Assembly (NCBI RefSeq): GCF_032362555.1 | Contig: NC_083517.1 | Coordinates: forward strand, 10,250,001-10,314,000 | Length of the DNA: 64,000 nucleotides | DNA from: Amyelois transitella | Taxonomy: Eukaryota; Arthropoda; Insecta; Lepidoptera; Pyralidae | Reading direction: 5' to 3' | In this document: piece by piece, positions 54,580 through 64,000 of the stretch | Layout: the number at the start of each line of letters is the position of its first letter | Numbering within the stretch: position 1 is the stretch's first letter | The notes under the pieces: generated by a model | Database searches by the model: none | What the model was told of the DNA's origin: nothing | Seen by the model: the letters and a program-made list of their open reading frames with translations, nothing else | Made by a program: the position numbers and the translations under genes

Positions 54580-57351
54580 CTGAAATTGGTAATAAAAAAA
54601 AAATTAATATTTTTTTTTCTGTACATGTAATAGTCGATGCAATGTGTGATAGGAATAGCTGCGGATAAATACATATGCATATACATAGAGTAGAATAAAT
54701 ATATTTTCAAAATTGGATAAAAGGTATCACTTATTGACGTCACATCACTTAAATCTAATTATAACTACTACCGCTTCCAAAACGCATGTGTAGAAGAAGC
54801 GGCGGAACAAACTACACTGCAATCACGTCTGTATCCCTCGCAGGGCAGACAGAGCCGACAATCTTGGAAAGACTGAAAGGCCACGTTCAACCGCAAAGCT
54901 AAGTGATGGAATTGAGATTTGAATAGTGACATGTTGCTAGCCCATCGCCTCATCATCCCAAGTTTATAAGCCATTCCCTTAGTCGACTTTTACGACATCC
55001 ATGGGAAATATATGAAGTGGTTCAATTCTCAAGTGCTGGAAACCACACGGCAATGGCAAATACCTTATTATAATTCCTGAAGATATGGAGTGGTTCTATT
55101 CTGAAGTGCTGGAAAAAATGCGGCAATGGCAAATACCTTATTATAATTCCTTATGGTCTGCACGGGAGGCTGCTTATTGCTCTCGTGGGGAGCTGGCTGC
55201 TTCAATCTGGACTGAGTCCTGGGTCTGGGCTCGTACTCCTCGTCTTGTCTGTCCGTCGCCCGGTAGAGGGCGTCGTAGGCGTCAGCTGGTACTAGCACCA
55301 CCTGGAATTGTTCAAGGTATGTTTCAGCTGGATTTCTATAGTTTCCGCATACTATGAGTATTATTGTTTAATTGGTATTATATTCAAATTTTAATGGTTA
55401 CTTTTTGAATCTCATACATACATACATATAATCACATCTTTACCCCTTACGGGGTAGACAGAGCCAACAGTCTCATAAAGAGTGAAAGGTATTAGGCCAC
55501 GTTCAGCTATTAGGCTTAATGATAGAATTGAGATTCTAATAGTGACAGGTTGCTAGCCCATCGCCTAAAAGAAGAATATTAGCATATCTCATAATCGCCT
55601 TTTACGACATCCAGGGAAAAGGGATGAAGTGGTCCTATTCTTTTCTCTATTAGTGCCGAAAACCATACGACAACAATAGAAAATTGATCTAATTTGAAAC
55701 AGATGGAAATAAAAAAAGAGATCATACTAGTATTATTACATTCTAATGAATTTTGGTTTCGAGGTAATATTTTTGAACGGGCCGAGGAGGGTCTGTTAGG
55801 GCGCGTTTGAATAAAACAGAATTTCGGCTGTTCAAGGTGTAGTCTTAACGTCGTCTCGTCTTAGTTTCGATTGTCCTTTTTTCATCAGTCTGTCAGTCAG
55901 TTTTAGTCATCGTGTCTCTTCAAACCATGACATTGGCAGAATCACCGAAAGTCCGGTGGAAGCCGTTATATAGAAAAGAAAGAAAGTCAAAGCGTCTATT
56001 TGTCAATGGAGGCTGAACGGCCGCTACAATCTTCTATTGGTTCTCTCCACTTAATTAAGATATTGTCATAAGCTGAACTATGTATACTTACTACTAATAA
56101 GTTGAGAGGAAAATAAACGATTATTTATTTATTATGTGCCGTGTGGTTTCCGGCACCAATACAAAAAAGAATAGGACCACTCCATCTCTTTCCCATGGAT
56201 GTCGTAAAAGGCGACTAAGGGATAGGCTTACAAACTTGAGATTCTTTTTTAGGCGATGGGCTAGCAACTTGTCACTATTCGAATCTCAATTCTATCTTAA
56301 AGCCAAATAGCTGAACGTGGCCTATCAGTCCGCTCAGGACTGTTGGCTCTGTCTACCCCGCAAGGGATATAGACGTGATTATATGTATGTATGTATGTAT
56401 TTATTTATTATTTATTTATTGGTAATTTTCTCCTGACCTGGTTGCCGGAAGCCCTCTCCTGTGCTTGGGGTTCATATTCGTAAGCATCTTCTAAGGGCTG
56501 CTGCTGTATCCTGGGACGGGAGCGAGCGCCTGCTGCTATCCCTGTCGCAACTAGTAGAAAGAGTACCTGGAATAGAGAGAGACGGAATGTAAGATATTTT
56601 CTTATGCGTTTTGGTTTTTCAGAAAATAGGTCATTACAAAGTCCTATGGAAGAAGTTGTGGCCGTTTTACGGGTCTTTATGTACATTATCTTCTTTGTGT
56701 CGTGTGGTTCCCGGCACCAATACAAAAAAGGATAGGACCACTCCATCTCTTTCCCATGGATGTTGTAAAAGGCGACTAAGGGATAGGCTTACAAACTTGG
56801 GATTCTTTTTAAGGCAATGGATTAGCAACCTGTCACTATTTGAATCTCTATACTATCATTAAGCCAAATAGCTGAACGTGGCCATTCAGTCTTGACTGTT
56901 GGCTCTGTCTACATAGACGTGACCATATGTATGTATGTATGTATTATCTTGTTTCTCGGAGGGATAGGTAGAGGAAGATAAGGAGAAAAGGTTTCTTATT
57001 CGTAATAAATCTAATCGGATCGGGATAGCCCTATAAACTTGGGATTCTTCTTTTAAGCGACGGGCTAGCAATCTGTCACTATGTGAACCTCAATCTCATC
57101 ATAAAACCAAACAGCTGAATGTGGCCTATCACTTTATTTAAGGCTGTTGGCCCTGTCTACCCCGCAAGGGATGTAGACGTGACTATAATATGTATGTATA
57201 TACCTAATAAGGTGATTAATAATTTATGATCTCCCAAAAAAAAAATTGACAAGTTTGTTATTCTGTTAAACTCATGATATAACCTTTCATCTTTGTAGTC
57301 GCGTAAAACAAACATTTTGTTTACAATCCACTCAAGGGCTTTTAATTTCAT
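53353..57351 (-). CDS. CPR gene 4: RR-1 cuticular protein with Gln-rich tail (whole gene)
   Basis: Exons (minus order) 57351-57325, 56566-56438, 55301-55137 and 54579-53353, all in phase 0, 515 aa. Signal peptide about residues 1-22 (MKLKALEWI joined to VLFLLVATGIAAG). A linker rich in Glu, Gln and Pro is followed by the lead-in PPVQTIRNYNK and an RR-1 domain, about 107-165: VNDDGSFTFGYEAADGSFKE, VVRGKYGYIDPDGNKREFTY, VSGNPCDPN. The two Cys residues (TDC and NPC) in this domain are unusual for RR-1 proteins. The tail is Pro/Thr- then Gln/Ala-rich and ends GQIDAFLRGHGIQF. An orthologue in other insects is likely because the domain is so distinctive, but I cannot name it safely. Confidence 0.9.
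54688..54815 (+). repeat. Family D repeat in intron 3 of CPR gene 4
   Basis: ATTGACGTCACATCACTTAA, CTACCGCTTCCAAAACGCAT and GAAGAAGCGGCGGAACAAAC. Confidence 0.7.
54818..55051 (-). repeat. Family A copy in intron 3 of CPR gene 4
   Basis: CAATCACGTCTGTATCCCTC to AAGTGCTGGAAACCACACGG. It abuts the 73-bp tandem duplication. Confidence 0.88.
55048..55150. repeat. 73-bp tandem duplication across an exon end
   Basis: CGGCAATGGCAAATACCTTA, then TTATAATTCC, occurs at 55048 and again at 55121. The unit contains the last bases of exon 3, its donor, and part of a family A head. Confidence 0.92.
55137..55301 (-). CDS. CPR gene 4 exon 3
   Basis: Acceptor ATTCCAG, donor GTATTT at 55136. Codes VVLVPADAYDALYRATDRQD through NKQPPVQTIRNYNK. 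Confidence 0.92.
55413..55672 (-). repeat. Family A full-length copy
   Basis: ATAATCACATCTTTACCCCT to AGTGCCGAAAACCATACGAC. Confidence 0.92.
55673..56124. other. Intron 2 of CPR gene 4, nothing recognised
   Basis: No ORF or repeat recognised; TCAGTCTGTCAGTCAG near 55890 is a short simple repeat. Confidence 0.4.
56136..56400 (+). repeat. Family A full-length copy with TSD
   Basis: GTGCCGTGTGGTTTCCGGCA to four ATGT units; flanked by TTATTTATTAT at 56125-56135 and 56401-56411. Confidence 0.95.
56438..56566 (-). CDS. CPR gene 4 exon 2
   Basis: Acceptor CTATTCCAG, donor GTCAGG at 56437. Codes VLFLLVATGIAAGARSRPRI through AQERASGNQ. Confidence 0.9.
56697..56944 (+). repeat. Family A full-length copy
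   Basis: CGTGTGGTTCCCGGCACCAA to GTGACCATATGTATGTATG; ATTATCTT occurs near both flanks. Lies in intron 1 of CPR gene 4. Confidence 0.9.
57019..57200 (+). repeat. Family A copy, 5'-truncated
   Basis: GATAGCCCTATAAACTTGGG to GACGTGACTATAATATGTATG. Confidence 0.88.
57325..57351 (-). CDS. CPR gene 4 exon 1
   Basis: Codes MKLKALEWI; donor GTAAAC at 57324. Phase 0 joins it to VLFLLVATGIAAG, completing a signal peptide. The two-codon frame ATGGTTTAA lies just upstream (57364-57356). Confidence 0.75.
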
Positions 57352-57401
57352 GCCTTTAAACCATTGTCTTAACACGGGCGTAAGCGGACGCTATAGAGTA
57401 A

Positions 57402-57409
57402 CTTTTATA
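57402..57409 (-). promoter_or_regulatory. TATA box of CPR gene 4
   Basis: TATAAAAG on the minus strand, 58 bp before the ATG at 57351. It predicts a leader of about 27 bases. Confidence 0.7.
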
Positions 57410-57688
57410 CATCATAGAGTGTTATATTAGGTTCGAGGTTTGACATCGCGAAAGATGAAATGCTTGCGGTTCTAAAACTGAAAATGCTTCAAAATCGGAA
57501 AAGTAGAAAAAGAAATGTCGGAAAGCAGACCCCAGGCTCCGAAGTAAGGTAGCGGAGGGTGTCACCGGGATCGCAAAATAATGAAAACTTGATTGATCTG
57601 GTTACGTCAACCCTAAAGTGGAGACCGCATTTAAATTCAGGAATGGGAACAGGTCTTTACTATAATTTCTATCATTCTTTTGTAAATA
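57410..57688. other. Upstream sequence of CPR gene 4
   Basis: No ORF. GCAGACCCCAGGCTCC near 57523 is a possible fragment of family E. Confidence 0.35.
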
Positions 57689-57701
57689 ACACTCAAAAAA
57701 G

Positions 57702-57960
57702 TGCCGTGTGGTTATCGGCAACAATAAAAAACTAATAGTAATATTACGACATCAATGGGAACGAGATGAAGTGACTACTAACGGCTACGGGTTACGCTTA
57801 TGTACTTGGGATTCTTCTTTTGGGCAACGGGCTAGCACTTACCAATATTTGAATCTCAATTCTATTATTAAGCCAAACAGCTGAACGTGGCCTATCAGTC
57901 TTTTCAAGACTGCTGGCTCTGTCTACCCCGCAAGGGATATAGACGTCATTATATGTATGT
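57702..57960 (+). repeat. Family A full-length copy with 13-bp TSD
   Basis: Flanked by ACACTCAAAAAAG at 57689-57701 and 57961-57973. Head diverged (TGCCGTGTGGTTATCGGCAA). Confidence 0.94.
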
Positions 57961-58050
57961 ACACTCAAAAAAGGAAATAACCTTAAAAATATTTTTAAAC
58001 ATCAACAGCATAGTGGAAAAATAAAATTAAAAATTACATGACATTTAATT

Positions 58051-60243
58051 TGAAGATTTAGTTTAATTACATTTAATTACATGAATTTGAAGATTTAGAG
58101 GAAATGAGCGATATTGAAGATGGATGGAAGGAATTTAAAGAAAGAATTGTGAAAGTAGCTGTTGAAGTGTGTGGTGTAAGTAGAAGAAGGAAAGGAAAAA
58201 ATCACAAAAATGCGTGGATGAGTAAAGATGTGCAAGAACTTGTGCGATTAAAGAAGAAAGCATGGCTGGATTTGTTAGCAGCAAAAGCTAACTTAAGAAT
58301 GCAAGAGGTTATAGATGAAGATGTGAATGAAGCACGTAAGGAATATAAGAAAATGAAAGATTTGGTTAAGAAAGCTGTGATTAGAAAGAAAGAAGAGTAT
58401 AAAGAGGATTTTGATAAAAGGCTATCAGAAGACTTTCAGTCAAATCTGAAAGTATTCTGGAAATCCGTAAGGTCAGCCCGAGGAAATACTATAACCAGAG
58501 AGCTGACTAGGATCAGATGCCAGGATGGTAGCGTTGTGAAAGGAGAAGAATGTGTACTAAAGATATGGAAGGACTATTTTGAAAGTTTATTTGAAAAAAG
58601 GAAGGAAATAAGAAAGATTTCTGCTATAGCGAAGAAAAAGAGAATGAGATGGAAGGCGAAATTGAAATGTTCGAAATTGTGGAAGCACTTAAGAGTATGA
58701 AAGCGGGAAAGGCTGCTGGGTGTGATAGAGTGTCGGTCGAGATGCTTAAAGCAGGAAAAGGCGTAGTAGCTAGTCAGTTGTACTGCCTTTTCAATTTGTG
58801 TTGGAGAAGCGGCCGAGTACCAAAAGATTGGTGTAAGGCTGTTATCGTGCCACTTTACAAAGGAAAAGGGTCACAGCTGGACTGCAAAAATTATCGTGGT
58901 ATAAGCCTGCTTAGCGTCGTCGGCAAATTGTATGCTAAGGTATTGATTAATAGAGTCAGGAATGAAACTGATGACAAAATATGGGATGCTCAAGCGGGAT
59001 TTCGAAAGGGAATGGGATGTACTGATCAGGTCTTTTCCTTGCGGTGCATAGCCGAAAAGTTTTTGGCCAAGAGTCAAAAAGTCTATTGCACATTCGTAGA
59101 TCTGGAAAAGGCCTATGACAGAGTTGAGAGGAATGAATTGTGGTCAGCACTTTCTATGCATGGGGTGAGCAGTCTCTTAATACGAGCACTGAAATCCTTA
59201 TATGAGGATTCGAGTGCTTGTGTCAGGATAAACGGAGCGCACACTGAGTGGTTTAAGATTGAGAAAGGCGTTAGGCAAGGATGTGTTGCGTCACCGTGGC
59301 TGTTCAACCTATTTATGGATAGCTGTTTGACAGATTTGAAAGAGTCTAAAAGTGGATTAAGGATGAATGAGTTACTCGTCAAATGTCTGCTCTATGCCGA
59401 CGATCAGGTTATACTGGCGTCATCAGCGGAGGAGTTACAGGAGATGGTAAACTGTATGCATGAAGCTTTAAAAGAGAAAGGAATGAAAGTGAACGTAAGT
59501 AAAACTAAAACACTGGTTTTTGAAATGGAGAAAGAAATGACAGCATGTAATATTTTGATTGGAGGAGAAAAAGTGGAGCAAGTGAAAGAGTTTGTATATC
59601 TAGGATCAAAGTTTACATCAGATGGCAAGTATGATAGTGATATTGAAAGGAGAGTGAACGCGGGGAACATGGTGAATGGAGCTTTGCATGCCTTTATGAG
59701 CAGTCAGAAACTATCCAAAAAGGCTCGACTGGCTGTGCACAGGGGCGTGTTGGTCCCGACATTAATGTATGGGAGTGAAAGTTGGGTATGGCAAAAGAAG
59801 CATGAAAGCAGAATAAATGCAGTGGAAATGAGAGCGTTAAGGAGTATGATGGGTGTGAAATTGAGTGACAGGATAAGGAACAGCGTGATAAGGGAATGTT
59901 GTGATGTGAAAGAAGATGTAGTTACAGGAATAGAAAAGGGTATGTTAAGATGGTTCGGTCATGTGGAGAGGATGAATGAAAGCAGGTTGACTAAGCAGAT
60001 ATACAAGGAGAGTGTGGAGGGAAAGGTCGGAGTGGGAAGACCTAGACGAACGTATCTTGATCAAATTAAGGACGTCCTGGTAAAGGGTCAGGTCAAAAGT
60101 ACCCGAAACCGCCGAGCTTGTATGAAGAGAGTTATGAATGTGGACGAAGCGAAAGAAGTATGCAGAGATCGTGGCAAGTGGAAAGAGGTAGTCTCTGCCT
60201 ACCCCTCCGGGAAAGAGGCGTGATTTTATGTATGTATGTATGT
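58051..60243 (+). mobile_element. RTE-type non-LTR retrotransposon (LINE), 5'-truncated
   Basis: Flanked by ATGACATTTAATT at 58038-58050 and 60244-60256 (the first ATG may belong to the tail). Only the part after the endonuclease is present. It contains a reverse transcriptase and a 3' end GGCGTGATTTTATGTATG with ATGT repeats, as in the RTE clade. Six or more 3' fragments of the same LINE lie elsewhere in the window. Confidence 0.92.
58104..60223 (+). pseudogene. RTE reverse transcriptase ORF with frameshift
   Basis: The linker between endonuclease and RT runs in one frame (58104-58700: GWKEFKERIVKVAVEVCGVS, KNHKNAWMS). After a one-base shift near 58600-58650 the RT proper follows to 60223. 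RT motifs: GKAAGCDRVSVEMLKAG, LYKGKGSQLDCKNYRGISLL, FVDLEKAYDRVER, GVRQGCVASPWLF, and the catalytic YADD at about 59395. Then YLGSKFTSDG and the C-terminal ESWVWQKKHESRINAVEMRA and LRWFGHVERMNESRLTKQIY. The endonuclease is missing, so this copy is dead, though otherwise well preserved. Confidence 0.92.
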
Positions 60244-60256
60244 ATGACATTTAATT

Positions 60257-60631
60257 GCAAACATTTTTTAACAATAATAAGTATAGAACATATTATTATA
60301 TACATATTTTATAGAACTTCTTATATTAAACACGAGTCATTACGCACTCTACAAAAGCCTTTCTATGCTCACTCTAAGGTGTCTCTAATGTAATTAACGT
60401 TGTCAAAGTTCAAGAGCGCTGTCGTTATAATTATTGTGCAGTAATTACTCTTAGTAATTATAACCAAGGATAATTTTCGGTTTAATTACATTACTGCGAA
60501 ATTTGTTACAAAAAACAAGAAGTTCTTACTAAATAAAGGATCCGATTTACTTGAAATTAAGACTTCAATTAGCTTACTTGCCACCGTGCATAAATTCACT
60601 TTTTTCATTTCATCCACGATAAGAGGCTAAG
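60257..60631. other. AT-rich sequence, nothing recognised
   Basis: No gene or repeat recognised. Confidence 0.35.
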
Positions 60632-60843
60632 GGCTAGACAGAGCCAACATTCTTGATAAGACTGAAAGGCCATGTTCAGCTGTTTTTATGATTGAATTAG
60701 CTTCAAATAGTAACAGGTTGCTAGCCCATCGCCTACAAGAGAAATCATTCCTAATTTAATAAACCTATCCCTTAATCGCCTTCTACGACATTCATGAGCA
60801 AGATATGGAGTTATTCTATCCTAGAGTGCCGGGAACCACACGG
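60632..60843 (-). repeat. Family A copy, tail lost
   Basis: CTAGACAGAGCCAACATTCT to TAGAGTGCCGGGAACCACACGG. Confidence 0.87.
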
Positions 60844-60852
60844 AAACAACTA

Positions 60853-61039
60853 ACGACTAAGGGATAGGCTTATAAACTTGGGATTCCTCTTTTAGGCGAT
60901 GGGCTAGCAACCTGTCACTAGTTGAATCTCAATTCTATCATTAAGCCAAATAGCTGAACGTTGCCATTCAGTTTTTCAACACTGTTGGCTCTGTCTACCC
61001 CGCAAGGGATATAGACGTGACCATATGTATGTATGTATT
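60853..61039 (+). repeat. Family A copy, 5'-truncated
   Basis: CGACTAAGGGATAGGCTTAT to GACCATATGTATGTATGT. Confidence 0.9.
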
Positions 61040-61253
61040 ATCTTAAAACTAACATAACCTCATTAGTTTTTTCAATATGGCTACATTAATAAAACGAATC
61101 TCTACACCGCCTTACAAGCTGACCGTGTCAAATCAACACTTGCTTATTTGGCTGAAGTTACGAGTTACGACATAACAGATATCCGCACGTTCTCATCCGA
61201 TGACCCACACGGTCAAGATCAACAGTCATCAACCGTTTAACCAGGTCAATATA

Positions 61254-61500
61254 ATGATGGCCTCTGTGGCGCAGCGGTAGTACGCTTGTCTGTGACACCG
61301 GAGGTGCCGGGTTCGAATCCCGTTCAGGGCATGATGAGGAAAGAACTTTTTCTGATTGGCCTGGGTCTTGGATGTTTATCTATGTATATAAGTGTGTATT
61401 ATAAAATATAGTATCGTTGAGTTAGTATCTCGTAACACAAGTCTCGAACTTACTTCGAGGCTAACTCAATCTGTGTAATTTGTACCGTAAATATTTTAAA
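61254..61500 (+). repeat. Family F SINE with tRNA-like head
   Basis: GGCCTCTGTGGCGCAGCGGT, CCGGGTTCGAATCCCG, and the body GATTGGCCTGGGTCTTGGAT, AGTATCTCGTAACACAAG. Matches the copy at 23818 along its length. Confidence 0.87.
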
Positions 61501-61588
61501 AAAAAATTTTGGATCATGCCGATCAAAATTATTTAAGGTTTTATGTGAAGATTCGGCAGACGAAAACAATTTTAAAGAGAATTGAATT

Positions 61589-61983
61589 GCCGTGTGATTA
61601 CCGGCACCAATAAAAAAAATTAATAGGACCACTCCGTCTCGTTCCCTTGGATGTCGTAAAAGGCGACAAAGGGATAGGCTTATAAACTTGGGATTTCTTT
61701 CGTAGGCGATGATCTAGCAACCTTTCACAATTTGAAACTCAACTCCACCGTAAAGCCATACAGCTAAACATGGTCTATCAGTCTGTTCAAGACTGTTGGC
61801 TCTGTCTACCCCGCAAGTGATATAGACTATCTTTTGTAGCAAAGAAAAAAACAGGCAATGGGCTAGTAACCTGTTACTATTGAATCTCGATTTCTTAATT
61901 AAGCCATACCGTTGAGCGTGGCCTGTTGGCTCTGTCTACCCCGCAAGGGATATAGACGTGATTATATGTATGTATGTATGTAA
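61589..61983 (+). repeat. Two family A copies in tandem
   Basis: A full-length copy, 61589-61827 (TGCCGTGTGATTACCGGCAC to CCGCAAGTGATATAGAC), then a shortened one, 61850-61983, ending in four ATGT units. Confidence 0.87.
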
Positions 61984-62093
61984 TGTTATGCAGCTATGTT
62001 CAGGTCTTATATATTTAGGTCGCATTCCATATTCTGTTGTAATGACTTTGTAATCGCTGAGTTGCATTTCGATATAAAACCAGTTATTATTAA

Positions 62094-62216
62094 CTAGCTG
62101 TGCCCGCGACTTCGTCCGCGTGGAATAGTTATTTTGGGCATTATTGAAGCCCAATGAGCCCAAGGGGAAAATATGGAGTGGTTCTATTCTAATGTTCCGT
62201 AAACCACACGGCACGC
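62094..62216. repeat. Family B head (+) joined to family A head (-)
   Basis: ACTAGCTGTGCCCGCGACTT to ATTATTGAAGCCC (62094-62152), then GGAGTGGTTCTATTC...CGTAAACCACACGGCAC. Confidence 0.82.
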
Positions 62217-62512
62217 TTTTTTAATGTATTTATCACTAACAACAAGAAGTATAATAGTTTCTTTTTAGACTGTCTATTACATCACCTAGTTCAATCAGCG
62301 GGTTGATGTGTTCATTACGATGTTTATCGGTATAATTACCGGTAATAATCGCGGTCAAATACCAATACCCAATTACCGGTATTTACTGGGGCATTGTAGC
62401 GCTTGGTATAATCATAGGGTATTCCCCGTTGCATCAATGACAATTTTATTGCTGTAAAGCATAGATTAATGTTAACAGATTACTTAACTAGTGCGTTGAG
62501 AAAAAAAATATT

Positions 62513-62546
62513 GTCTTGTCTATGACACCGGAGGTCCCGGGTTCCC
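62513..62546 (+). repeat. Family F head fragment
   Basis: CTTGTCTATGACACCGGAGG then TCCCGGGTTCCC. Confidence 0.6.
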
Positions 62547-62611
62547 AAGGGAAGATATATTTTCGTTTGCCACAAGCAGAGTTGTGGGCGCGGTTTAGTA
62601 TTATTACAAAC

Positions 62612-62876
62612 TAACTGTGCCCGGGACTTCGTCCGCGTGGAATAGTTATTTTGGACATCATTGAAGCCCTCAAGGATGAATAATTTTCCCTGTTTTTTTC
62701 ACATATTCCATTATTTCTTTGCTCCTTATAGTTGCAGCGTGGTGTTATATAGCCTAAAGCCTTCCTCGACAAATGGTCTATTGAACGCAAAAAGAATTTT
62801 TCAATTCGAACCAGTAGTTTCTGATATTAGCGCGTGCAAACAAACAAACTCTTCAGCTTTATAATATAAGTATAGA
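62612..62876 (+). repeat. Family B full-length copy
   Basis: AACTAACTGTGCCCGGGACT to TTATAATATAAGTATAGATG. Confidence 0.9.
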
Positions 62877-63298
62877 TGTGAAAATCTATCTGTTACACTT
62901 TGACGGCTTAACCGCTGTACGGATTCTGATGATTTTTTTTGTATCAATAATCTAAGTTTAAAAAGACAAGCTTAACTTAAGAAAATTCCGACGGTATGGG
63001 GTAAATCGGGAATCCGCGTTATTTAGCTGAAAAAGCTATCAATATAAATGAAAAGAGTGCTTTCACGATAACGACCTTCAGTTAAAATGAATGACACTCG
63101 TTTAGTTATATTACGGTTCATTCAATTTTGTTCACGACTATTCTTTAGTAGACAATATATAATTAGTTATTCAGAACAAACATTGCTAAATGAATGTAAT
63201 GTGTTTGTATTGCCGCGGCTTTATGCAACTATGTATTAATCATGTCGTGATTTTAAAAATGAGATTGCCTTGTCTATATGTAGCAGTTTTATTCTATA
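62877..63298. other. AT-rich sequence, possible repeat start
   Basis: CTTTGACGGCTTAACCGCTG and TACGGATTCTGATG (about 62898-62931) resemble arthropod interspersed repeats. No gene seen. Confidence 0.35.
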
Positions 63299-63508
63299 CA
63301 AGAGGCCGCCCGCGACTTCGTCCGCACGGAAACCCTATCAATCCCGAGGGAACTCCGGGATAAAAAGTAACGTATATGTTATTCTGGGTTTTCAGCTACC
63401 TACATACCAAATTTCATCGTAATCGGTTCAGTAGTTTTTGCGTGAAAGAGTAACAAACATCCATACTGACATACTTAAAAACTTTCGCATTTATATTGTT
63501 AGTAGGAT
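63299..63508 (+). repeat. Family C copy
   Basis: AAGAGGCCGCCCGCGACTTC to TTATATTGTTAGTAGGAT. Confidence 0.9.
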
Positions 63509-63518
63509 TTATTTTCTA

Positions 63519-63717
63519 ACTAGAGGCCGCCCGCGACTTCGTCCGCATGGAAACCCTATCAATCCCGCGGGAACTCTGGGATAAAAAGTAGCCTATGTGT
63601 TAGTCTGGGTCTTCAGCTACCTACATACCAAATTTCATGGTAATCGGTTCAGTAGTTTTTGCGTGAAAGAGTAACAAACATCCATACAAACTTTCGCCTT
63701 TATAATAGTAGTAGGAT
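63519..63717 (+). repeat. Family C copy, twin of 40177-40375
   Basis: ACTAGAGGCCGCCCGCGACT to TTATAATAGTAGTAGGAT. I find only one or two differences from the copy at 40177. Confidence 0.93.
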
Positions 63718-64000
63718 TTATGTACACAGATTACATCGAGAATGATAAACAAAATAACATACCTAGGTCATGTTTATTCCAAAAAAATGAATTTCTTAAC
63801 ATGTTTTTATATTTTACGTAATAGACAGTCTTTTATGATAACATGATTTAATCGATTATTGATATAAGCGATTTACCACCTCAACGATATTTCGTGACAA
63901 ATTCAGTGATTTGCTAGACTTATTATGTAAATTTTGTCATGTATATAGTCACTACATGCTTGATATAATCATTGCGAGAATGATTACCATAGTTAGTCAT
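63718..64000. other. AT-rich sequence, nothing recognised
   Basis: No feature recognised up to the window end. Confidence 0.4.

Noticed and set aside
54169-54630. Plus-strand frame of 153 codons
   Set aside because: It is the complement of the RR-1 exon of CPR gene 4.
58104-60223. Host reverse transcriptase-like gene
   Set aside because: Bounded by a TSD and ATGT tail, frameshifted, and with truncated siblings nearby: a LINE copy.
1-64000. CRISPR array or other regularly spaced repeats
   Set aside because: The repeats are dispersed SINEs in both orientations with irregular spacing; nothing resembles repeat-spacer units.

Overview
The window looks like lepidopteran (moth or butterfly) nuclear DNA. 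It is AT-rich, carries four intron-containing or secreted insect cuticular protein genes of the Rebers-Riddiford RR-1 type (CPR), and is packed with arthropod retroelements: a Mag-type Ty3/gypsy element with very short LTRs, an RTE-type LINE, and short repeats ending in motifs typical of Lepidoptera (CTAGCTGTGCCCGCGACTTC heads, TATAATATTAGTATAGAT ends). No bacterial, viral or CRISPR gene content was seen.

Host genes. CPR gene 1 (+) has exons at 13246-13510 and 15356-15870 and a likely first exon at 5866-5880, about 264 aa. CPR gene 2 (+) has seven exons: 30716-30736, 35679-35806, 36802-36925, 38328-38462, 38880-39083, 39492-39680 and 40469-40618, 316 aa. CPR gene 3 (-) is a single exon at 45692-47758, 688 aa. 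CPR gene 4 (-) has exons 57325-57351, 56438-56566, 55137-55301 and 53353-54579, 515 aa. All junctions obey GT-AG and keep frame. Each protein has a signal peptide, a chitin-binding RR-1 domain, and a low-complexity tail of its own (Gln/Tyr/Asn; Pro/Ala; Thr/Pro; Gln-rich). Together they are a small cluster encoding extracellular cuticle components, genes 1-2 convergent with genes 3-4. TATA boxes sit in front of the first exons of genes 1, 2, 3 and 4.

Repeats. A SINE-like family (here 'A') dominates. I count roughly sixty copies or fragments, both orientations, spread over the whole window. A full copy is about 255 bp. It starts GCCGTGTGGTTCCCGGCAC, holds a CAGTCTT...AAGACTG hairpin, and ends GACGTGATTATATGTATG with extra ATGT units. 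Several copies have clean target-site duplications. Its last ~45 bp resemble the 3' end of the RTE LINE at 58051-60243, which suggests that the LINE machinery moves it. Other families: B (CTAGCTGTGCCCGCG head, about 280 bp), C (CTAGAGGCCGCCCGCG head, about 200 bp), D (CCGCTTC...GAAGCGG hairpin), E and F (tRNA-headed SINEs), and H (a LINE 3' end).

Layout. 1-5563: A copies and a 2.3-kb foldback element. 5564-16000: CPR gene 1. 16000-24900: repeats with an RTE fragment. 24934-29058: Mag element with intact pol and inverted gag. 30672-40618: CPR gene 2, with a Ty3/gypsy relic and a MITE in intron 3. 41000-45600: repeats, a (TA)n tract and a perfect palindrome. 45692-47830: CPR gene 3. 48700-52500: repeats and LINE remnants. 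52600-57409: CPR gene 4. 57700-64000: the RTE LINE and further SINEs.
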